From positions 1-28,454 of the forward strand of contig CAZOGY010000033.1 of assembly GCA_964579305.1 (NCBI GenBank): 28,454 nucleotides of DNA. The letters run 5' to 3'. The position numbers and the translations under genes are program-made. Source of the stretch: JBCBWG01 sp964579305. GTDB taxonomy: Bacteria > Pseudomonadota > Alphaproteobacteria > Rhizobiales > Hyphomicrobiaceae. Under the pieces are notes generated by a model. That model was not told the origin of the DNA and searched no databases. It worked only from the letters and a program-made list of their open reading frames with translations. Shown here one piece after another: positions 28,008 to 28,454 of this stretch (its first letter is position 1; every line of letters begins with the position of its first letter).

Positions 28008-28161
28008 ACAAAACAGCCTGAAGAAGCCTCCGCCAAGGCAGCGCTTGGAAGCCGGCTTGTTATGCGTGAAACCGCACAAATCGCCTGAACCAATCCCGGA
28101 CCCGGACGACCATTGCGCCCCCACAAGGCGCCAACCGCACGTCGCGTGCACTTGAAAAATA

Positions 28162-28237
28162 TGGTGCCGCTTGCGTGACTCGAACACGCGACCCCATCAT
28201 TACGAATGATGTGCTCTACCAACTGAGCTAAAGCGGC
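28162..28237 (-). tRNA. tRNA-Thr (anticodon CGT)
   Basis: A complete 76-base cloverleaf on the minus strand. The acceptor arm GCCGCTT pairs with AAGCGGC, the D-arm contains AGCTCAGTTGGTAGAGC, and the anticodon loop TTCGTAA is closed by CATCA/TGATG with the CGT anticodon for ACG codons. The T-arm carries TTCGAGTC, and CCA is encoded at the end (28162-28164). Confidence 0.97.
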
Positions 28238-28254
28238 AGTCTCTGAGGCGCGGA

Positions 28255-28283
28255 GAGATACCTGCACAGCCAGCGAAATGCAA
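28255..28283 (-). promoter_or_regulatory. Candidate promoter of tRNA-Thr
   Basis: On the minus strand TTGCAT (28278-28283) and TATCTC (28255-28260) are exactly 17 bases apart. The predicted start would be about ten bases before the mature tRNA 5' end. The match to the -10 is partial. Confidence 0.35.
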
Positions 28284-28306
28284 GCGTTCGCGCGTCCATC
28301 AAGGCT

Positions 28307-28362
28307 AGAGCATCATCCGATATGTGAACCCTAAAGCGAGCCGTGCGATCGGATATAGCTCT
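28307..28362. repeat. Imperfect palindromic element (AGAGC...GCTCT)
   Basis: The left arm AGAGCATCATCCGATAT and the right arm ATCGGATATAGCTCT pair imperfectly over about 15 bases around a central spacer of 20 to 25 bases. The layout, starting with AGAGC and ending with GCTCT with ATCCG inside, resembles palindromic repeats dispersed in many rhizobial genomes. Only one copy lies in the window. Confidence 0.55.
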
Positions 28363-28454
28363 GGCGCTGCTCCCATGGGCGCGTCATCGCGGCGTGGTCA
28401 TCGCGCCAGCTTTGACAAGACCGCGTCAGGCATCGGCGCCGGCCTTGGCCTTTG

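Larger units (their letters stand above)
28238..28454. other. Right-end region without a gene
   Basis: No gene was recognised in these 217 bases apart from the tRNA promoter candidate and the palindrome. A coding region could begin past the window edge. Confidence 0.4.

Overview
The window is a gene-dense, GC-rich (about 60% by eye) piece of a bacterial chromosome. Gene content and order point to an alphaproteobacterium, most likely in or near the Hyphomicrobiales (Rhizobiales). The order mutS, glnD, murJ, trpS, universal stress protein, nfuA, tsaB, rimI, plsC, miaB, phoH, ybeY, corC, lnt, HTH regulator, metK is a familiar alphaproteobacterial arrangement, and an OlsB-type ornithine acyltransferase fits that group. 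The assignment rests on synteny and protein motifs only. The window is a draft assembly with two 100-N gaps, at 17936-18035 (inside the 3' end of mutS) and 24351-24450 (inside a histidine kinase gene).

Layout, left to right. Positions 1-20854 are an almost unbroken minus-strand run, transcribed right to left. In that direction come mutS (mismatch repair), glnD (PII uridylylation), murJ (lipid II flippase), trpS, a universal stress protein and nfuA. The tight cluster tsaB-rimI-plsC follows, then miaB, the phoH-ybeY-corC-lnt group, an XRE regulator, and metK, which the left edge truncates. Spacings of 4 to 40 bases, and ATGA stop/start overlaps, mark tsaB-rimI-plsC and phoH-ybeY-corC as likely co-transcribed. 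A divergent 185-base spacer (20855-21039) separates mutS from a plus-strand HAD hydrolase gene. That gene converges on olsB and a large hybrid sensor kinase, both minus. A small exported protein of unknown function (minus) diverges from a thioredoxin-like gene and a Gph-type phosphatase gene (plus, overlapping by ATGA). The right end carries a minus-strand tRNA-Thr(CGT) and an imperfect palindrome of the kind often dispersed in rhizobial genomes.

Functionally, most of the window is housekeeping. tRNA maturation and charging are covered by tsaB, miaB, trpS and tRNA-Thr; ribosome and RNA quality control by ybeY, with phoH beside it; envelope biogenesis by lnt, murJ, plsC and olsB. Nitrogen signalling (glnD), iron-sulfur delivery (nfuA, which could supply clients such as MiaB), DNA repair (mutS) and SAM synthesis (metK) complete it. 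I found no insertion sequence, prophage, CRISPR array, toxin-antitoxin pair or defence island, and no convincing undescribed multi-gene system. The points worth a second look are local. They are the glnD/murJ hairpins, a degenerate second receiver in the hybrid kinase, the low-complexity insert in CorC, short tandem or direct repeats in front of nfuA and in the exported-protein/thioredoxin spacer, and the uncharacterised exported protein.
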